Origin: JBOFZL01 sp051655155
GTDB taxonomy: Bacteria; Bacillota; Clostridia; Peptostreptococcales; Filifactoraceae
Length of the DNA stretch: 64,000 bases
NCBI GenBank assembly: GCA_051655155.1
Contig: JBOFZL010000029.1
Coordinates: 1 to 64,000 of the forward strand
Direction of reading: 5' to 3'
In this document: in pieces, positions 27,717-36,975 of the stretch
Layout: every line of letters begins with the position of its first letter
Position numbering within the stretch: position 1 is the stretch's first letter
Notes under the pieces: generated by a model
The model's input: only the letters and a program-made list of their open reading frames with translations
Told to the model about the DNA's origin: nothing
Databases searched by the model: none
Position numbers and translations under genes: made by a program

Positions 27717-28938
27717 AACTCGCATAGAGCAGATAAAGCGTGGCGAAGTTCCACAGGGGTATAGAAAAGGAAAGCTTGGCATTATACCGAATGAATGGCA
27801 TCAAGTGAATTTTTCAACCCTGTTCACAAGCATAAGTGATTATACTAACAACTTAGGCGAATATCCTTTATACAGTTTAACGATAGAAGATGGAATAACT
27901 GCAAAGACGGAGCGTTACGAGAGAAGCCATTTAGTAAAAAAAGAAAATGCCTATAAAATTGCAAATCCAAATGACTATGCGTTTAATCCTATGAACATAA
28001 GACTTGGAGCTGTTGCACGCCACAAGGGTGATACATCAGTTGCTGTGTCGGGATATTATGATATTTTTACAACTAAAAAAGTTGAAGATTTGGAATTTAT
28101 GGATAATTTTTTAACTTGTAGTTCGATGTTGACTTATTATAATAAAGTTTCAACAGGGTCTCTTATTGAGAAACAAAGAGTTCATTTTTCGCAATTTATT
28201 AATTTTGACATTGAACTGCCACCAATAGAAGAACGCAAAAAAATAGCTGACATTCTGACGACCCAAGACAAAGTGATTGAGTTAAAAGAAAAGCTGATTG
28301 CAGAAAAATGGCAGCAGAAAAAATGGCTAATGCAAAATTTGCTTACAGGCAAAAAGAGGTTGAAAGGGTTTGGTGGTGAGTGGGATAGGGTTGAAATATC
28401 AAAACATTTAAAGCCATCATCTAAAACAGCTGTATCAGATACTAACAAATATAAAAAAATTACTATTAAATTAAATTTGAAAGGCATAGAATATTCAAAT
28501 ATTAATAGAGAGATGGCTGATACCAGACCATTTTATGTAAGAAAAGCAGGAGAAATAATTATCGGAAAGCAAAATTACTTTAATGGTAGTATTGCTATTT
28601 TGCCAGTTGCTTTTGATGGTTGCATTTGTTCAAATGCGATAATGAGTTTTGATGTAAAAGGAGCGAATACAAATTTTATATATGAAATTTTATCGCAAAT
28701 AGATTTTATTGAAAAAAGAAAACATCTTGCAAATGGTACAGGACAAAAAGAGTTATCTGAAAAAGAGTTTTTACAATTTAGAATAGACCTCCCACCCATC
28801 CACGAACAAACTGCAATAGCAGAAATTCTATCCACCGCTGACCGTGAAATTGAACTACTACAAAAAGACTTAGCGGAAGAAAAACAAAAGAAAAAAGCAC
28901 TTATGCAACTATTATTAACAGGAATTGTGAGGGTATAA
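27700..28938 (+). CDS. hsdS: Type I restriction-modification specificity subunit S
   Basis: A 412-residue HsdS with the normal two-fold layout: N-terminal recognition domain 1 (about 25-165), central helical spacer (about 170-215; IADILTTQDKVIELKEKL then QQKKWLMQNLLTGKKRLKGF), recognition domain 2 (about 225-365), and C-terminal spacer (IAEILSTADREIELLQKDL then EEKQKKKALMQLLLTG). The internal repeat ADILTTQD...LMQNLLTG against AEILSTAD...LMQLLLTG is the expected spacer duplication. It would set the DNA target of HsdM/HsdR. It starts 17 bases inside the preceding frame. Confidence 0.95.
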   Translation: MKQEIKTRIEQIKRGEVPQGYRKGKLGIIPNEWHQVNFSTLFTSISDYTNNLGEYPLYSLTIEDGITAKTERYERSHLVKKENAYKIANPNDYAFNPMNIRLGAVARHKGDTSVAVSGYYDIFTTKKVEDLEFMDNFLTCSSMLTYYNKVSTGSLIEKQRVHFSQFINFDIELPPIEERKKIADILTTQDKVIELKEKLIAEKWQQKKWLMQNLLTGKKRLKGFGGEWDRVEISKHLKPSSKTAVSDTNKYKKITIKLNLKGIEYSNINREMADTRPFYVRKAGEIIIGKQNYFNGSIAILPVAFDGCICSNAIMSFDVKGANTNFIYEILSQIDFIEKRKHLANGTGQKELSEKEFLQFRIDLPPIHEQTAIAEILSTADREIELLQKDLAEEKQKKKALMQLLLTGIVRV

Positions 28939-29511
28939 ATGGAACTATTTAATTTTTTAGCACAATTTATATACTTTATTTTTCTTTCAGATTACTTGCT
29001 AAATAATTCTAAATCTGAACAAATTAAGTTTTAGTTAAGCATTTTTATTGCATCAACGACTACTTTTACAGTGGATAATTTAATTTTATCAATACTTAAT
29101 AAATTCAAATTATTTAATTTTGAAATAACACAGTTTACATCAATTTTAAGTGACGGTAAAATTGCACAATCGACATTGGTTACAGCAATTTTAGTATTAA
29201 TACTTATGGCATTCGTTTAGGTATATATCATAAGTAATAATCTTGTTTTTAAGTTGGCAAATCTATGTAAAATCACTTACTGCAGCGACAATTATGATGT
29301 TTGGAATAATTTATTTCTTAACGATAACTGGATAGTTTTAAGGGATTACATAACAAATTACACCTATTACGGAAGAGTAGAACAAGCCTCAGATAGAAAA
29401 GAAGAAAAAGAACTACTTTTATATGATGTGACTGTGTGGAATGAAAACCATGAAGAGTTATATAAAATGAAAAAATATATTTATCAAGAAAATCATCTGA
29501 ATTTTCAATAG
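28939..29511 (+). pseudogene. Membrane-anchored protein gene with two in-frame TAG codons
   Basis: The ATG at 28939 follows the hsdS stop directly. One reading frame of 190 codons runs to the TAA at 29511 and is interrupted only by TAG at 29032-29034 and TAG at 29218-29220. The three pieces read as one protein: a hydrophobic start (MELFNFLAQFIYFIFLSDYL), a second part (LSIFIASTTTFTVDNLIL then ILVLILMAFV), and a soluble C-terminal region with DNWIVLRDYITNYTYYGRVE and EKELLLYDVTVW. The last block recalls the DUF6338 group, which has membrane segments followed by a domain of this kind. That assignment is tentative. Many genes here end in TAG, so general TAG recoding is unlikely. Confidence 0.5.
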
Positions 29512-29541
29512 AAATAGCAGATTATACGGAGGAATTAGAAA

Positions 29542-29687
29542 ATGAGCAATCAAGAGAAAAACTGGAAACCTGTGTCTAATCATGCAATCCACAGCCACAA
29601 AAAATTATTAAAGGTTTAAAAGCACCACCACAACCAAACCCAAATCCTAATTATAAGCCACCAGCATTTAAAAAGACTGATAAATAA
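29542..29687 (+). pseudogene. Small proline-rich protein gene, frameshifted
   Basis: An ATG at 29542 behind GGAGG (29528-29532) starts MSNQEKNWKPVSN and stops at 29619. Another frame from about 29580 continues NPQPQKIIKGLKAPPQPNPN then YKPPAFKKTDK to a TAA at 29687. Joined near 29580 they give one protein of about 46 residues. Small proteins with this lysine/proline ending commonly sit in type I restriction operons. Role unknown. Confidence 0.5.
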
Positions 29688-29700
29688 TGAGGTTAACTCA

Positions 29701-29874
29701 ATGGCTGAAAATCTCTCAACTGGTGACGGACATAGGCATGGTGCAGTAGAGGGACGCTCTCAAACATATACCCCTAAAACTGAACAATGGGTTAATCGAG
29801 ATGCTAACACAGGTCGTTTTATGGATGTCAAGCAAGATGGAACACCATTTAAAGGCGTTAGAAAAGAAAAATAA
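29701..29874 (+). CDS. Small conserved protein of type I restriction operons
   Basis: A 57-residue hydrophilic protein, MAENLSTGDGHRHGAVEGRS near the start and GRFMDVKQDGTPFKGVRKEK at the end. The GDGHRHG... and GRFMDVK..G.PFKGVRKEK pattern is a conserved small-protein type I know from beside hsdR genes. GAGG (29689-29692) is 8 bases upstream of the ATG. Its work is unknown. The sequence is intact, unlike its two upstream neighbours. It is 68 bases before hsdR. Confidence 0.7.
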   Translation: MAENLSTGDGHRHGAVEGRSQTYTPKTEQWVNRDANTGRFMDVKQDGTPFKGVRKEK

Positions 29875-29879
29875 TTAGC

Positions 29880-29917
29880 GCAGAAAAAGCGAGGTTTTAT
29901 AGCCTCGCTAACTCTGC
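29880..29917 (+). other. Hairpin before hsdR
   Basis: AGCGAGG (29888-29894) pairs with CCTCGCT (29903-29909), and the flanks GCAGA and TCTGC (29880-29884, 29913-29917) also pair. No T run follows, so it may tune hsdR translation rather than stop transcription. Confidence 0.4.
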
Positions 29918-29942
29918 TTATATAAACAAAGGAGGAGCAAGG

Positions 29943-32900
29943 ATGCAAAAAGACCTTTATCTTGAACAGAATATCAGCAAAATTCCCGCCATTGAGCTTT
30001 TTCAGTCTTTGGGGTATACCTACATATCCCCGGTGGACTGTTTGCTTCAGCGTGGCAGTGAGTATGATGTTCTTTTAAAAGATGTTTTGCGTGGGCAGCT
30101 GCGTAGAATCAACAGATATACTTATGGTGGAGTGGAAAACGAGTTTTCTTCTGCCAATATTGAACGAGCCATAGAAGATTTAGACGAACCACTGACAGAG
30201 GGACTTGTTAAATGCAGTGAACGTATTTTTGATGCGCTACTACTTGGCAAAAGCTATCCTCAAACTGTTGGAGATGGCAAAAGTTTAAGTTTTAACCTTA
30301 AATATATTGACTGGGAAAACCCCGAAAACAACTTATTCCATGTAACAGAAGAATATAGAGTAGAAAGTCAGGACAAAGCTCATAATGCTCGTCCTGATAT
30401 TGTGCTGTTTATAAACGGTATTCCATTTGGTGTTATTGAGTGTAAAACGCCCTTTGTTCTAGTAGATCAAGGTATTGAACAAATGGTGCGAAATCAAACT
30501 GCGGATTATATACCACAGCTTTTTAAATTTGCTCAAATACTCATGTCAACCAATAAAAACGTTGTAAAATATGCCACCACAGGTACACCCAAAAAGTTCT
30601 GGTGCGTTTGGAAAGAGGAAGATAGCTTGTTTTTGGATAGTGCTATTTTGACTCACATTGCTGACCGCATCCCTACCGAGCAAGATAAAAATATTATTTC
30701 TCTGTTTTCCAAAGAGCGTGCCTTTGACTTGATAAAATACTTTATTTTGTACGATGCCAATGTGAAAAAGATATGTCGTTATCAACAATACTTTGCAATT
30801 AAAGAAATAATCAAAACCGTTACACAGACAGACGCTGATGACAATCGCCAAAGCGGTGTTATTTGGCATACTCAAGGCAGTGGCAAAAGTTTAACTATGG
30901 TTATGCTTGCAAAATACATTCTACTGGAGCTTGCAAAACACAACCCAAAAGTTGTTATTATTACAGACAGAAAAGAACTTGATGGGCAAATCACAAAAAT
31001 ATTTGCTCATACAAGACTATTCCCTGCAAGAGCTGTTACAGGCAGACATCTTGTAGAGCTTATAGGTAGCAATAAAGCTGATGTTGTAACATCTATCATC
31101 AATAAATTCAATACAGCCGAAAAGCTTGATGCAAAGAACTACTCAAAGGATATTTTTGTGCTTGTTGATGAAAGTCATCGTTCTAACTATGGCCAACTTG
31201 CAACAAAAATGCGTACGGTTTTCCCCAACGCTTGTTATATTGGTTTCACTGGAACACCTCTAATGAAAAAAGAAAAAAACACAATGACTAAGTTTGGTCA
31301 TCTAATTCACAAGTACACTATTAAAGATGGCGTTGATGATGGTGCTATTGTTCCGCTTATTTATGAGGGTAAATTTGTAGAGCAAAATGTAGATGAGCAA
31401 AATATTGATTTATGGTTTGAACAAACAACAAAAAAACTTAGTGACACCCAAAAGCAAGATTTAAAATATAAGTGGAGCAGTATAAAAAGACTTGCATCAA
31501 CCGATGCAAGAATAAAACGTATCGCACTTGATATCAATAATCATTTCATAGACACCTACAAAGAATCAGGATTTAAGGCAATGCTTGCCACCAATTTCAA
31601 AAAAGATGCCGTTCGTTACCTTGAATGTTTTGAAAAATTTGGTGACCTTACTTGTGGTGTGGTGATTTCCCCCCCTGATATGCGTGAAGGTGAAGAAGAT
31701 ATAGACGAAACCTCTGACGATAAGGTTCTTGCCTATTGGAAAAATATGATGAATCAATATGGTTATGCCGACCGCTACGAAGAAGCCATGAAAAACAAAT
31801 TTCAAGATGGTGAGATTGATATTCTGATTGTCTGCAGCAAACTTTTGACTGGTTTTGATGCACCAATTTGCTCGGTATTATATATTGATAAAGAGCTTAA
31901 AGAACATGGTTTACTTCAAGCAATAGCAAGAACAAACCGCCTTTGCGAGGGCAAGGACTACGGGTTAATTGTGGACTATCGTGGACTTATCACAAAACTT
32001 GATGCCGCCATGGATATGTATAGTGGAGCAGGTCTTGAAAACTTCGAGGGAAGTGACCTTAAAGGTGCAGTTGTGGATGTTATGACCGCAATCGGCGATT
32101 TAAGACAGACAAATTCACGACTTGAAGATTTATTTTCAGCTGTCGGTAACAATCGCGATATCGAAGAAGTAGAAATATTTCTTGCTGACGATAAAAAGCG
32201 AGAGGAGTTTTACAACTTACTCTGTGCTTTTGGAAAGGCTCTTAATATAGTCTTAAACTCCGAAAGTGTTTACGCAGATTTCCCAAAAGATGAACTTAAC
32301 AAATGCAAAGATAGCTTTATATTTTATTCTAAAGTTCGTAGAAGTGTAAGGATTAGATATCATGATGCCATTGATAATAGAGAATATGAGAGCCAAATGC
32401 AAAACTTGCTTGATACCCATTTGTCAGTAGCTGGTTTAAAGCAGATTACCAATCCGGTAGATATACTCAACAAAGATGCATTTGAAAAAGAACTCGATGA
32501 ACTTGGCTCACTGCGCTCAAAAGCTGATGCAATTACAAGTAGCATGACAAAAAGCATTAGCGAAAAGCGTGATGAAAATCCAGCTTACTATGATAGCTTC
32601 TCTAAGCGCATTAAGGAGGCTCTTGAGGAGTACAAAGATAGAGTTATAACTGAAGCAGAATATCTTGCAAAAATGCGTTCTATTATGGATGATTATCGGA
32701 ATAACAAAGCAGATATACGATATCCGGAACATATAAAGAATAATGTTCATGCTCAAGCATTTTATGGTGTGATTTCTGCTATCTTGGATTCCAAGTTAAA
32801 CCGTTCTGAAAATAACGAAATAGTAGTTGATATTGCAATAGAAGTTACAAAAATTATTGAGAAACACAATCAAGTGGATTGGACTAATAACACTACAATT

Positions 32901-33032
32901 CATGATCGTATTGCACAAGATATTGATGATTTCTTTTTTGCACTTGAAAAAGACAAAGGCTTAAAATTTTCTTTTGATGTTATTGACAAAATAATTGAAA
33001 ATGTTAAAACAGTTGCACTTAGGAGGTTTTAA
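29943..33032 (+). CDS. hsdR: Type I restriction enzyme endonuclease subunit R
   Basis: A 1029-residue motor and nuclease subunit that translocates unmodified DNA with ATP and cuts it. The N-terminal nuclease domain has the PD-(D/E)xK signature (RPDIVLFINGIPFG then ECKTP, about 153-175). The helicase motifs are Walker A HTQGSGKSLTM (about 309-319), DEAD-like VDESHRS (about 409-415), FTGTP and the arginine motif QAIARTNRL. A C-terminal helical domain binds the methylase. AAGGAGGAGC lies 5 bases before the ATG. The frame is open throughout, so the restriction system looks functional. Confidence 0.96.
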   Translation: MQKDLYLEQNISKIPAIELFQSLGYTYISPVDCLLQRGSEYDVLLKDVLRGQLRRINRYTYGGVENEFSSANIERAIEDLDEPLTEGLVKCSERIFDALLLGKSYPQTVGDGKSLSFNLKYIDWENPENNLFHVTEEYRVESQDKAHNARPDIVLFINGIPFGVIECKTPFVLVDQGIEQMVRNQTADYIPQLFKFAQILMSTNKNVVKYATTGTPKKFWCVWKEEDSLFLDSAILTHIADRIPTEQDKNIISLFSKERAFDLIKYFILYDANVKKICRYQQYFAIKEIIKTVTQTDADDNRQSGVIWHTQGSGKSLTMVMLAKYILLELAKHNPKVVIITDRKELDGQITKIFAHTRLFPARAVTGRHLVELIGSNKADVVTSIINKFNTAEKLDAKNYSKDIFVLVDESHRSNYGQLATKMRTVFPNACYIGFTGTPLMKKEKNTMTKFGHLIHKYTIKDGVDDGAIVPLIYEGKFVEQNVDEQNIDLWFEQTTKKLSDTQKQDLKYKWSSIKRLASTDARIKRIALDINNHFIDTYKESGFKAMLATNFKKDAVRYLECFEKFGDLTCGVVISPPDMREGEEDIDETSDDKVLAYWKNMMNQYGYADRYEEAMKNKFQDGEIDILIVCSKLLTGFDAPICSVLYIDKELKEHGLLQAIARTNRLCEGKDYGLIVDYRGLITKLDAAMDMYSGAGLENFEGSDLKGAVVDVMTAIGDLRQTNSRLEDLFSAVGNNRDIEEVEIFLADDKKREEFYNLLCAFGKALNIVLNSESVYADFPKDELNKCKDSFIFYSKVRRSVRIRYHDAIDNREYESQMQNLLDTHLSVAGLKQITNPVDILNKDAFEKELDELGSLRSKADAITSSMTKSISEKRDENPAYYDSFSKRIKEALEEYKDRVITEAEYLAKMRSIMDDYRNNKADIRYPEHIKNNVHAQAFYGVISAILDSKLNRSENNEIVVDIAIEVTKIIEKHNQVDWTNNTTIHDRIAQDIDDFFFALEKDKGLKFSFDVIDKIIENVKTVALRRF

Positions 33033-33033
33033 G

Positions 33034-33771
33034 TTGAACAAAATTCTTGGTGTAGAAAAAACAGTTTATTATAACGAACAGAAAATATCTTATGAGTTGG
33101 TAAGAAAAAATGTTAAGAACATTAATTTAAGGATACGAGCTGATGGAAGTGTTACGGTATCGGCCAACAAAAATACTTCAGAAATTGTAATAGAAGAATT
33201 TATTATAAAGAAAGCTGATTATATAATTACAAGTTTAGCCAAATTTCATGAACTCAAGCTATACGCTCCTACCCCTAAAGAATATGTGAGTGGAGAAAGC
33301 TTTTATTTGCTCGGAAAAAATCTTAGATTAAAGGTGTTTGAAGATCCAACCCAAGATATTTATAGCGATGGGGTATATCTTTATCTAAAGGTGAAAAGCA
33401 AAGATGACTTTGCTAACAAAGAAAAGGTAGTAACAAAATACTTTGACAAACAATGCATGAAATATTTTAAAGAAATATTAATTGAAATGTTATCTATCTT
33501 TTCTAAATATGGAGTGGAATTACCTACACTAAAAATAAGAACCATGGAAACAAGATGGGGTTCTTGTTTGCCGAAAAAAGGTATTGTTACATTAAATAAA
33601 CGATTGATAGAAGCGCCTCGAAATTGCATTGAATATGTGATATTACATGAGTATTGCCATTTCATTCATCCAAATCACTCAAAGCAGTTTTATGCTTTTG
33701 TTTCTATGCTTATGCCGGACTGGAAGGAACGAAAAAAGGTGTTGGAATCTATCGAAAACAGAAGTTATTAA
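33034..33771 (+). CDS. YgjP/SprT-like zinc metalloprotease (DUF45)
   Basis: A 245-residue protein with the DUF45 fold. Strands of the N-terminal part end at RKNVKNINLRIRADGSVTVS, the middle RWGSCLPKKGIVTLNKRLI is a family hallmark, and the zinc motif is HEYCHFIHPNHSKQF (HExxH, about 206-220). Genes of this family often follow hsdR. The start is TTG at 33034, after AGGAGG that lies within the last codons of hsdR. Its target is unknown. Confidence 0.85.
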   Translation: MNKILGVEKTVYYNEQKISYELVRKNVKNINLRIRADGSVTVSANKNTSEIVIEEFIIKKADYIITSLAKFHELKLYAPTPKEYVSGESFYLLGKNLRLKVFEDPTQDIYSDGVYLYLKVKSKDDFANKEKVVTKYFDKQCMKYFKEILIEMLSIFSKYGVELPTLKIRTMETRWGSCLPKKGIVTLNKRLIEAPRNCIEYVILHEYCHFIHPNHSKQFYAFVSMLMPDWKERKKVLESIENRSY

Positions 33772-33841
33772 GCTTTAATTTATTAGTATCTATTCTCATA
33801 TTTCTGTGGTATCCTTTGTGCTTACAAAGGATGACGATAAT

Positions 33842-34136
33842 ATGCCACAAAGATTAGATGACCTATACCACACTTCTATAATCCACAGAAGCTGTCACAA
33901 CTTAAAACTACTGTCGATGGAACCACAAAATCCTTATTGAAAAGATATCCAAAGACGATAGAAAAACGATTCTGTGAATTATTGATGCCTTAGAAATGAT
34001 TTGCAACTACAAAAGCAAAGATAGTTTTATACAAGGGGTCAAATTAGGCTTTGAAATGACAACTGAATTACAAACTTACGATGCCCACAGTACTGAGATT
34101 GACTCTCAAAACTGTGGGCATTCTTTTATGCCATAG
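33842..34136 (+). pseudogene. Remnant of a DUF6809-like protein gene
   Basis: An ATG at 33842 starts MPQRLDDLYHTSII and soon stops. A different frame from about 33936 reads IEKISKDDRKTIL, a TGA, IIDALEMICNYKSKDSFIQG and VKLGFEMTTELQ, ending at 34136. The order of a short LDDLYHG-like start and a KDSFIQGVKLG end fits the small DUF6809 group. It is broken by a frameshift and the TGA at 33975 (an expected Arg codon). The stretch 33772-33841 before it holds only a 9-bp hairpin (33811-33819 with 33824-33832). Confidence 0.45.
34081..34127 (+). terminator. Terminator-like hairpin
   Basis: A perfect 11-bp stem (34081-34091 with 34111-34121), followed by TTCTTTT. It falls inside the tail of the DUF6809-like remnant and just before the ribosome site preceding the recombinase remnant. 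Confidence 0.45.
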
Positions 34137-34268
34137 GAGGAACAGAAAAATGAAGAAGAAAACTAAATTTACACTTGCAACAACCACGCCCATGACTCTT
34201 TCCTTGACGACAATCACTCCCATAACCATACCACAAGAACATCCACAAATCCCCGAGGTTCGACCAGT

Positions 34269-35450
34269 GTCGGAACAAGAGCACCATACGGTTATATGAA
34301 AGATCCCGATGATCCAAAGAGTAAAATCGTTGTTGATCCCGAATCTGCTGAAGTAGTTAAGTACATCTTCAAGATATGCGTTGAGGGAAACGGTCCCAGT
34401 CAAATTGCTAAAATGCTTTCTGAAGAAAAGATTTTTATGCTGAACTATTATTGGAACACAACGGGTATGACTTATACATCTACGGTAGATTTCACTAATC
34501 CGTATAGATGGGACTCAAAAACAATCTCTCATATTCTTGAAAATGAGGTCTATTTAGGTCATACAATTAATCTCAAAACGACAACCAAAACCTTTAAGAA
34601 CAAGAAAACAATTCAAGTTCCAAAGGAGGAACAATTGAGATTTGAGAATACTCATCAAGCCATCATCGCACAAAAGGTGTGGGATATCGTCCAAGATATT
34701 CGCCAGCACAAACGCAGACGAACTAATATGGACGAGCAGGACATGTTCTCCGGCATGGTTTACTGTAACGACTGCGGAGTAAAAATAGTACTGCATCGTG
34801 CCAAAACTATGAAAGAAACTCAATATAACTTTATGTGTGGCACCTACAAGAAAAAAGGCAAAAAGATCTGCACAGCACATTTTATAAAAGAGGATCAGCT
34901 TGCCAAAATTATACTTGATGATTTAAGACGAGTAACCCATTATGCAAGGCAACACGAATTGACGTTTGCAGAGATTGTGGCAAAGAAAAACAGCAAGGAA
35001 ACCCAAAAGGAAATCAACTTGCTGACGAAAGAAATTTCTACTTTAAAACGACGTGACGAGGAACTGAGCAAGCTGTTCAAAAGGCTGTATGAGGACAATG
35101 TCCTCGGTAAAATTCCAAATGAGGTGTCCAGAAAATTAAGTGATGACTACCTTGCGGAGCAAAAAGAAATCCAGTCCACCATTCCTCTAAAGGAAAGCAA
35201 ACTGGAAAAGCTTAAAGATTCGGTTGCGAATGTCACTGCATTCATTGAGGAAGCCAAGGAGATTACCGAAATTAATGAGCTAACGGCAACCATCCTCCAC
35301 AGATTCATTGACAGAATTGTTGTGGGTGAAAGTACCGAGAAGTACTCAAGAACAGCACTGCAATAAATCTAAATCCATTACCGCTACATCGGATTGCTTG
35401 ACGATGTCACTGATCAACCTGCCACAAGAGAACAACAAGTGGTCGCTTAA
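34269..35450 (+). pseudogene. Large serine recombinase remnant lacking its catalytic domain
   Basis: The frame reads VGTRAPYGYMKDPDD and on through the recombinase domain (to about 34690), a zinc ribbon (YCNDCGVKIVLHRAKTM, then FMCGTYKKKGKKICTAHF) and a coiled coil (about 35000-35240). This is the middle and C-terminal part of a large serine recombinase. The N-terminal resolvase domain with the nucleophilic Ser is missing. Two TAA codons (35364-35366 and 35370-35372) break the tail, after which the same frame resumes IHYRYIGLLDDVTDQPATRE up to 35450. It cannot recombine DNA. It marks an old mobile element, perhaps the one that brought the restriction island. Upstream sequence 34150-34268 is frame-scrambled. 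Confidence 0.8.
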
Positions 35451-35460
35451 AAACAGCAAA

Positions 35461-35490
35461 GGGCAGACAGTGGAAACTCACTGTCTGCCC
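35461..35490. repeat. Perfect 12-bp inverted repeat after the recombinase remnant
   Basis: GGGCAGACAGTG (35461-35472), 6 bases, CACTGTCTGCCC (35479-35490). No T run on the plus strand. Further short inverted repeats lie at 35500-35545. They may be ends of a former element. Confidence 0.5.
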
Positions 35491-35639
35491 AATATCACAC
35501 CGCTTAGTCGTAGTTTAGGGAAATGTCCCTATGGGACTACGGCTTAATGAACAACCTTCTTTTTTCAACCATTAAAATAATGCATAAAAATTTTTTTGCT
35601 AGAATATTTTTTTGTAATGAGTAATCTAGGCAACTTACT

Positions 35640-36530
35640 CTATGTTGGATAATTAAAATGATGAGGTTTAACTGTGGAATCTAATGGCAATAAATCATAA
35701 GAGCTATCTTGTATTATTTTGATAATCTTTGGTAGTGCATCTACGTTAAAGGTTTTTGCTCCAGCATCATGCATAAGTACATTAGATTCGTATTTGCCAC
35801 TTATACCATTAACAACAGAGGCTACAACTAAGTCAGAGTTAGGATTTTTAGAAGTATCTTTTGAATCTACACTCCAATCATAGTATATAAACCCTCTTCT
35901 GGTCATCTCTGCAATAATTTCCTGATAATTACTCATATTATAAGAGTTAATACTTCCACCGGGGAAGCGAAACAATCTTGTGTCAACACCAGTTACTTCC
36001 TTTATCTGCCTATGGGTCATCTCAAAATCTGCTAAAAAAGCTTCTACAGATTGATAAATATTACTGTAGTTGTGAGAAGTACTATGAACTCCAATTGAGT
36101 GGCCTTCATCAACGATTCTTTTGTATAAAGCCTTGCCTTCTTCACTATCAGTGTATAAAACAAAGAAAGTTGCTTTGACACCAGCAGCCTTAAGAGTATC
36201 TAACAATTGAGGGGTAATTTTTGATGGTCCATCATCAAAAGTCAAATACACTGATCTTTGCTTTGGAGAATTGAATTTAAAAGTCAAGTCGCTGGCATAT
36301 AAATCTGGATAGAGACTTTGGTATCCTAGAGACACAGCGTCTTTTGATTCAGTTGTTTTTAAAGAATCATCGGTGCTTATAGGTGATTTAGGATTTTCTG
36401 ATTTTTCTTTATTTCCACCTAAAACAAAAAATCCCAAATTAAAAAGTAAGGAGACTATAAGCAAGGAGCTTAATAGTCTAATTTTTTGTGTTTTATTAAG
36501 TTTAATTTTTGATAGATTATTTTTTTTCAT
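35640..36530 (-). CDS. Polysaccharide deacetylase (membrane-anchored or secreted)
   Basis: A 296-residue protein with one N-terminal hydrophobic segment (about 16-35), a linker and a NodB domain (about 88-290). The motifs are YLTFDDGPSKITPQLLD (catalytic and metal Asp), HSIGVHSTSHNY (metal His), RFPGGS, YDWSVDS and VLMHDAG. It should trim acetyl groups from peptidoglycan or another glycan outside the cell. Unlike the deacetylase at 21797 it has no copper-amine-oxidase-like domain. GGAGG precedes the ATG. Confidence 0.88.
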   Translation of the reverse strand: MKKNNLSKIKLNKTQKIRLLSSLLIVSLLFNLGFFVLGGNKEKSENPKSPISTDDSLKTTESKDAVSLGYQSLYPDLYASDLTFKFNSPKQRSVYLTFDDGPSKITPQLLDTLKAAGVKATFFVLYTDSEEGKALYKRIVDEGHSIGVHSTSHNYSNIYQSVEAFLADFEMTHRQIKEVTGVDTRLFRFPGGSINSYNMSNYQEIIAEMTRRGFIYYDWSVDSKDTSKNPNSDLVVASVVNGISGKYESNVLMHDAGAKTFNVDALPKIIKIIQDSSYDLLPLDSTVKPHHFNYPT

Positions 36531-36975
36531 TGTAGTATTCCTCCGTTATGTGAATATTATAGCATAATACATATGGAAATGATTTAAAAATTAGTGACAA
36601 TATTATAGTTGTAAGTGGTGGAATAAAAGGCAAATATTTAAAAATGAAAGATTAAGGTAACTTTGAGTCAAATGTAGAAAATTTTAAAACAAATTACAAA
36701 ATTGAATGTATTTTATTATGCTGAACAATAAATAATTTTATGGTGAAGTTTTGTAAGTTCCATTACAAATTAGGATAAATGTAAAAAAATCAAAAAATTT
36801 TTTAGTGTATTAATCGATGTAAATATTGAAATGTTGGGATTGTTAAGACTTTGTTATTTTCAGAAAATAACAATTTTTATTTTTTAGTAAAAGGTTTTCC
36901 GAAAGTGTGATATACTTGCTTTAAGAAAGTGATTTGTTTATATTTTAGAAGTGTTTTTCTGGAGGATAAGAAGAT
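36531..36975. other. Intergenic region between divergent genes
   Basis: This 445-base stretch separates the minus-strand deacetylase from the plus-strand ATPase gene and should contain both promoters. A short frame around 36594-36656 reads IIVVSGGIKGKYLKMKD with no start and is probably a remnant. A terminator-like hairpin lies at 36851-36885. Nothing else stands out. Confidence 0.5.
36851..36885 (+). terminator. Terminator-like hairpin with no gene upstream
   Basis: TTGTTATTTT (36851-36860), CAG, AAAATAACAA (36864-36873), then a T-rich tail (TTTTTATTTTTT). No coding gene on this strand lies upstream, so it could end a small RNA or be a leader element. Confidence 0.5.

Noticed and set aside
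28939..29511. Genome-wide reassignment of TAG
   Set aside because: Several intact genes end in TAG (for example hsdM and the ABC permease at 248-1063), so TAG is a normal stop here.
34150..34299. Thr/Pro-rich 49-codon frame
   Set aside because: It overlaps the frame that leads into the recombinase remnant and looks like low-complexity out-of-frame reading, although GGAGG precedes it.
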